Made by a program: the position numbers and the translations under genes. Below are positions 5,507-6,075 of a DNA stretch of 6,075 nt, piece after piece. The notes beneath the pieces are model-generated. The model ran no database searches, was not told where the DNA came from, and was given only the letters and a program-made list of their open reading frames with translations. Source of the DNA: Candidatus Zhuqueibacterota bacterium. GTDB taxonomy: Bacteria; Zhuqueibacterota; Zhuqueibacteria; Residuimicrobiales; Residuimicrobiaceae. Every line of letters begins with the position of its first letter. Position 1 is the stretch's first letter. The DNA is taken from positions 1-6,075 of the forward strand of contig JAFGSU010000050.1 in the NCBI GenBank assembly GCA_016934435.1, written 5' to 3'.

Positions 5507-6075
5507 TTAACTCAAAAAATGCAGCAATTCATTTCGTAATGACTGTGCATCCTGATAGACGATTCCCTTCATGCCCAGCGATTGCGCCGCAAAAATGTTT
5601 TCGGGTTTATCATCAACGAAAAAGCATTGCTGCGGCAATGCATCCAGGGTTCTGAGTGCATGATGATAAATCTCCGCCTCTGGCTTGAGCGCACCCACAT
5701 CAAACGACGTCACCGGGCTATGAAAAAACGACATCACTGAAAACGATTCGAGCAGATACTGATAATGCAATATATCGGTATTGCTGATCACCGAGAGCGT
5801 CGCGTGCGGCGCAATTTCTTCCACTAATGCGATCACCTCTTCGTTCGGTGTGAAAATATCCGTATAAATATTGACAAATGCATGATAATCGTCAGGGAGT
5901 TTAAATTTTTCGCGAACGAGGTTGAACATATCTTCCGGGGCGATCAGACCGCGTTGAAATCGTTCATAGTCTCCATGCAGCGATTGCATGCGAGCGTTTA
6001 TCTCCGATAATTGTAAATGTGTCGCACGTTTCAGGGCGCTTACAAACTTTTCCATGCATACGTCAATGATGACAC
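5507..6075 (-). CDS. HAD-superfamily phosphatase, YihX-like, 5' end cut by the window edge
   Basis: This is probably a small-molecule phosphatase of HAD subfamily IA, cytoplasmic, substrate unknown. Counting from the internal Met at 6055, motif II is Ser91-Asn-Thr in SVISNTD, motif III is Lys124 in GALKPEAEIY, and motif IV is Asp148-Asp149 in CFFVDDKPEN. A small helical cap lies between about residues 10 and 70. Motif I, with the nucleophile Asp, is absent from this stretch. The frame stays open through six more codons (VIIDVC) to the edge. VIIDVCMEKF matches the segment just after the nucleophile loop of YihX-type proteins (of the form GGVLLDIDFEK), so the true start lies beyond 6075 and the Met at 6055 is internal. 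Relatives include YihX (alpha-glucose-1-phosphate phosphatase) and other haloacid-dehalogenase-like proteins. The subfamily is clear, the substrate is not. Confidence 0.87.
   Translation of the reverse strand, partial: VIIDVCMEKFVSALKRATHLQLSEINARMQSLHGDYERFQRGLIAPEDMFNLVREKFKLPDDYHAFVNIYTDIFTPNEEVIALVEEIAPHATLSVISNTDILHYQYLLESFSVMSFFHSPVTSFDVGALKPEAEIYHHALRTLDALPQQCFFVDDKPENIFAAQSLGMKGIVYQDAQSLRNELLHFLS

Overview
Every gene I can support in this window lies on the minus strand, so the text below reads from high to low coordinates. The core is a nearly complete operon for 7-deazaguanine (queuosine precursor) synthesis: queD (3522-3902), queE (2897-3535), queC (2198-2893) and queF (73-489). 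These cover the steps from dihydroneopterin triphosphate to preQ1, in pathway order. QueD makes 6-carboxytetrahydropterin, QueE contracts it to 7-carboxy-7-deazaguanine, QueC makes the nitrile preQ0, and QueF reduces the nitrile to preQ1. The first enzyme (GTP cyclohydrolase FolE) and the tRNA-acting enzymes (Tgt, QueA, QueG/QueH) are not in the window.

Between queC and queF sits a gene for a two-domain protein (603-2126), an N-terminal GNAT acetyltransferase domain fused to a C-terminal nitrilase-superfamily domain, of the Bacillus subtilis YhcX type. It is visibly more AT-rich than queC and queE, so it looks like a later insertion into the operon. A working link to the nitrile or amide intermediates of the pathway is possible but unproven.

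Upstream of the que operon are a DegT/DnrJ/EryC1/StrS-family PLP aminotransferase (4147-5370) and, cut by the right edge, a HAD-superfamily phosphatase (5507 to beyond 6075) whose nucleophile motif lies outside the window. The aminotransferase is bracketed by two short imperfect-palindrome elements of about 85 bp (4041-4126 and 5404-5488). They share terminal inverted repeats, are in opposite orientation, and align without gaps over 80 bp at roughly two-thirds identity by hand count. The first is bounded by a perfect 6-bp direct repeat, TTTAGA, that looks like a target-site duplication. This MITE-like pair is the most unusual structure in the window, and I do not recognise it as a named family.

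The organism is a bacterium of middling GC content with Shine-Dalgarno-type starts. QueF is the short, single-domain (YkvM-type) form. Nothing in the window fixes the phylum. No rRNA, tRNA, CRISPR array, phage gene or recognisable riboswitch was seen. No gene-free stretch exceeds 300 bases. The longest is the 244-bp gap between the aminotransferase and queD, which holds one repeat element and presumably the que promoter.
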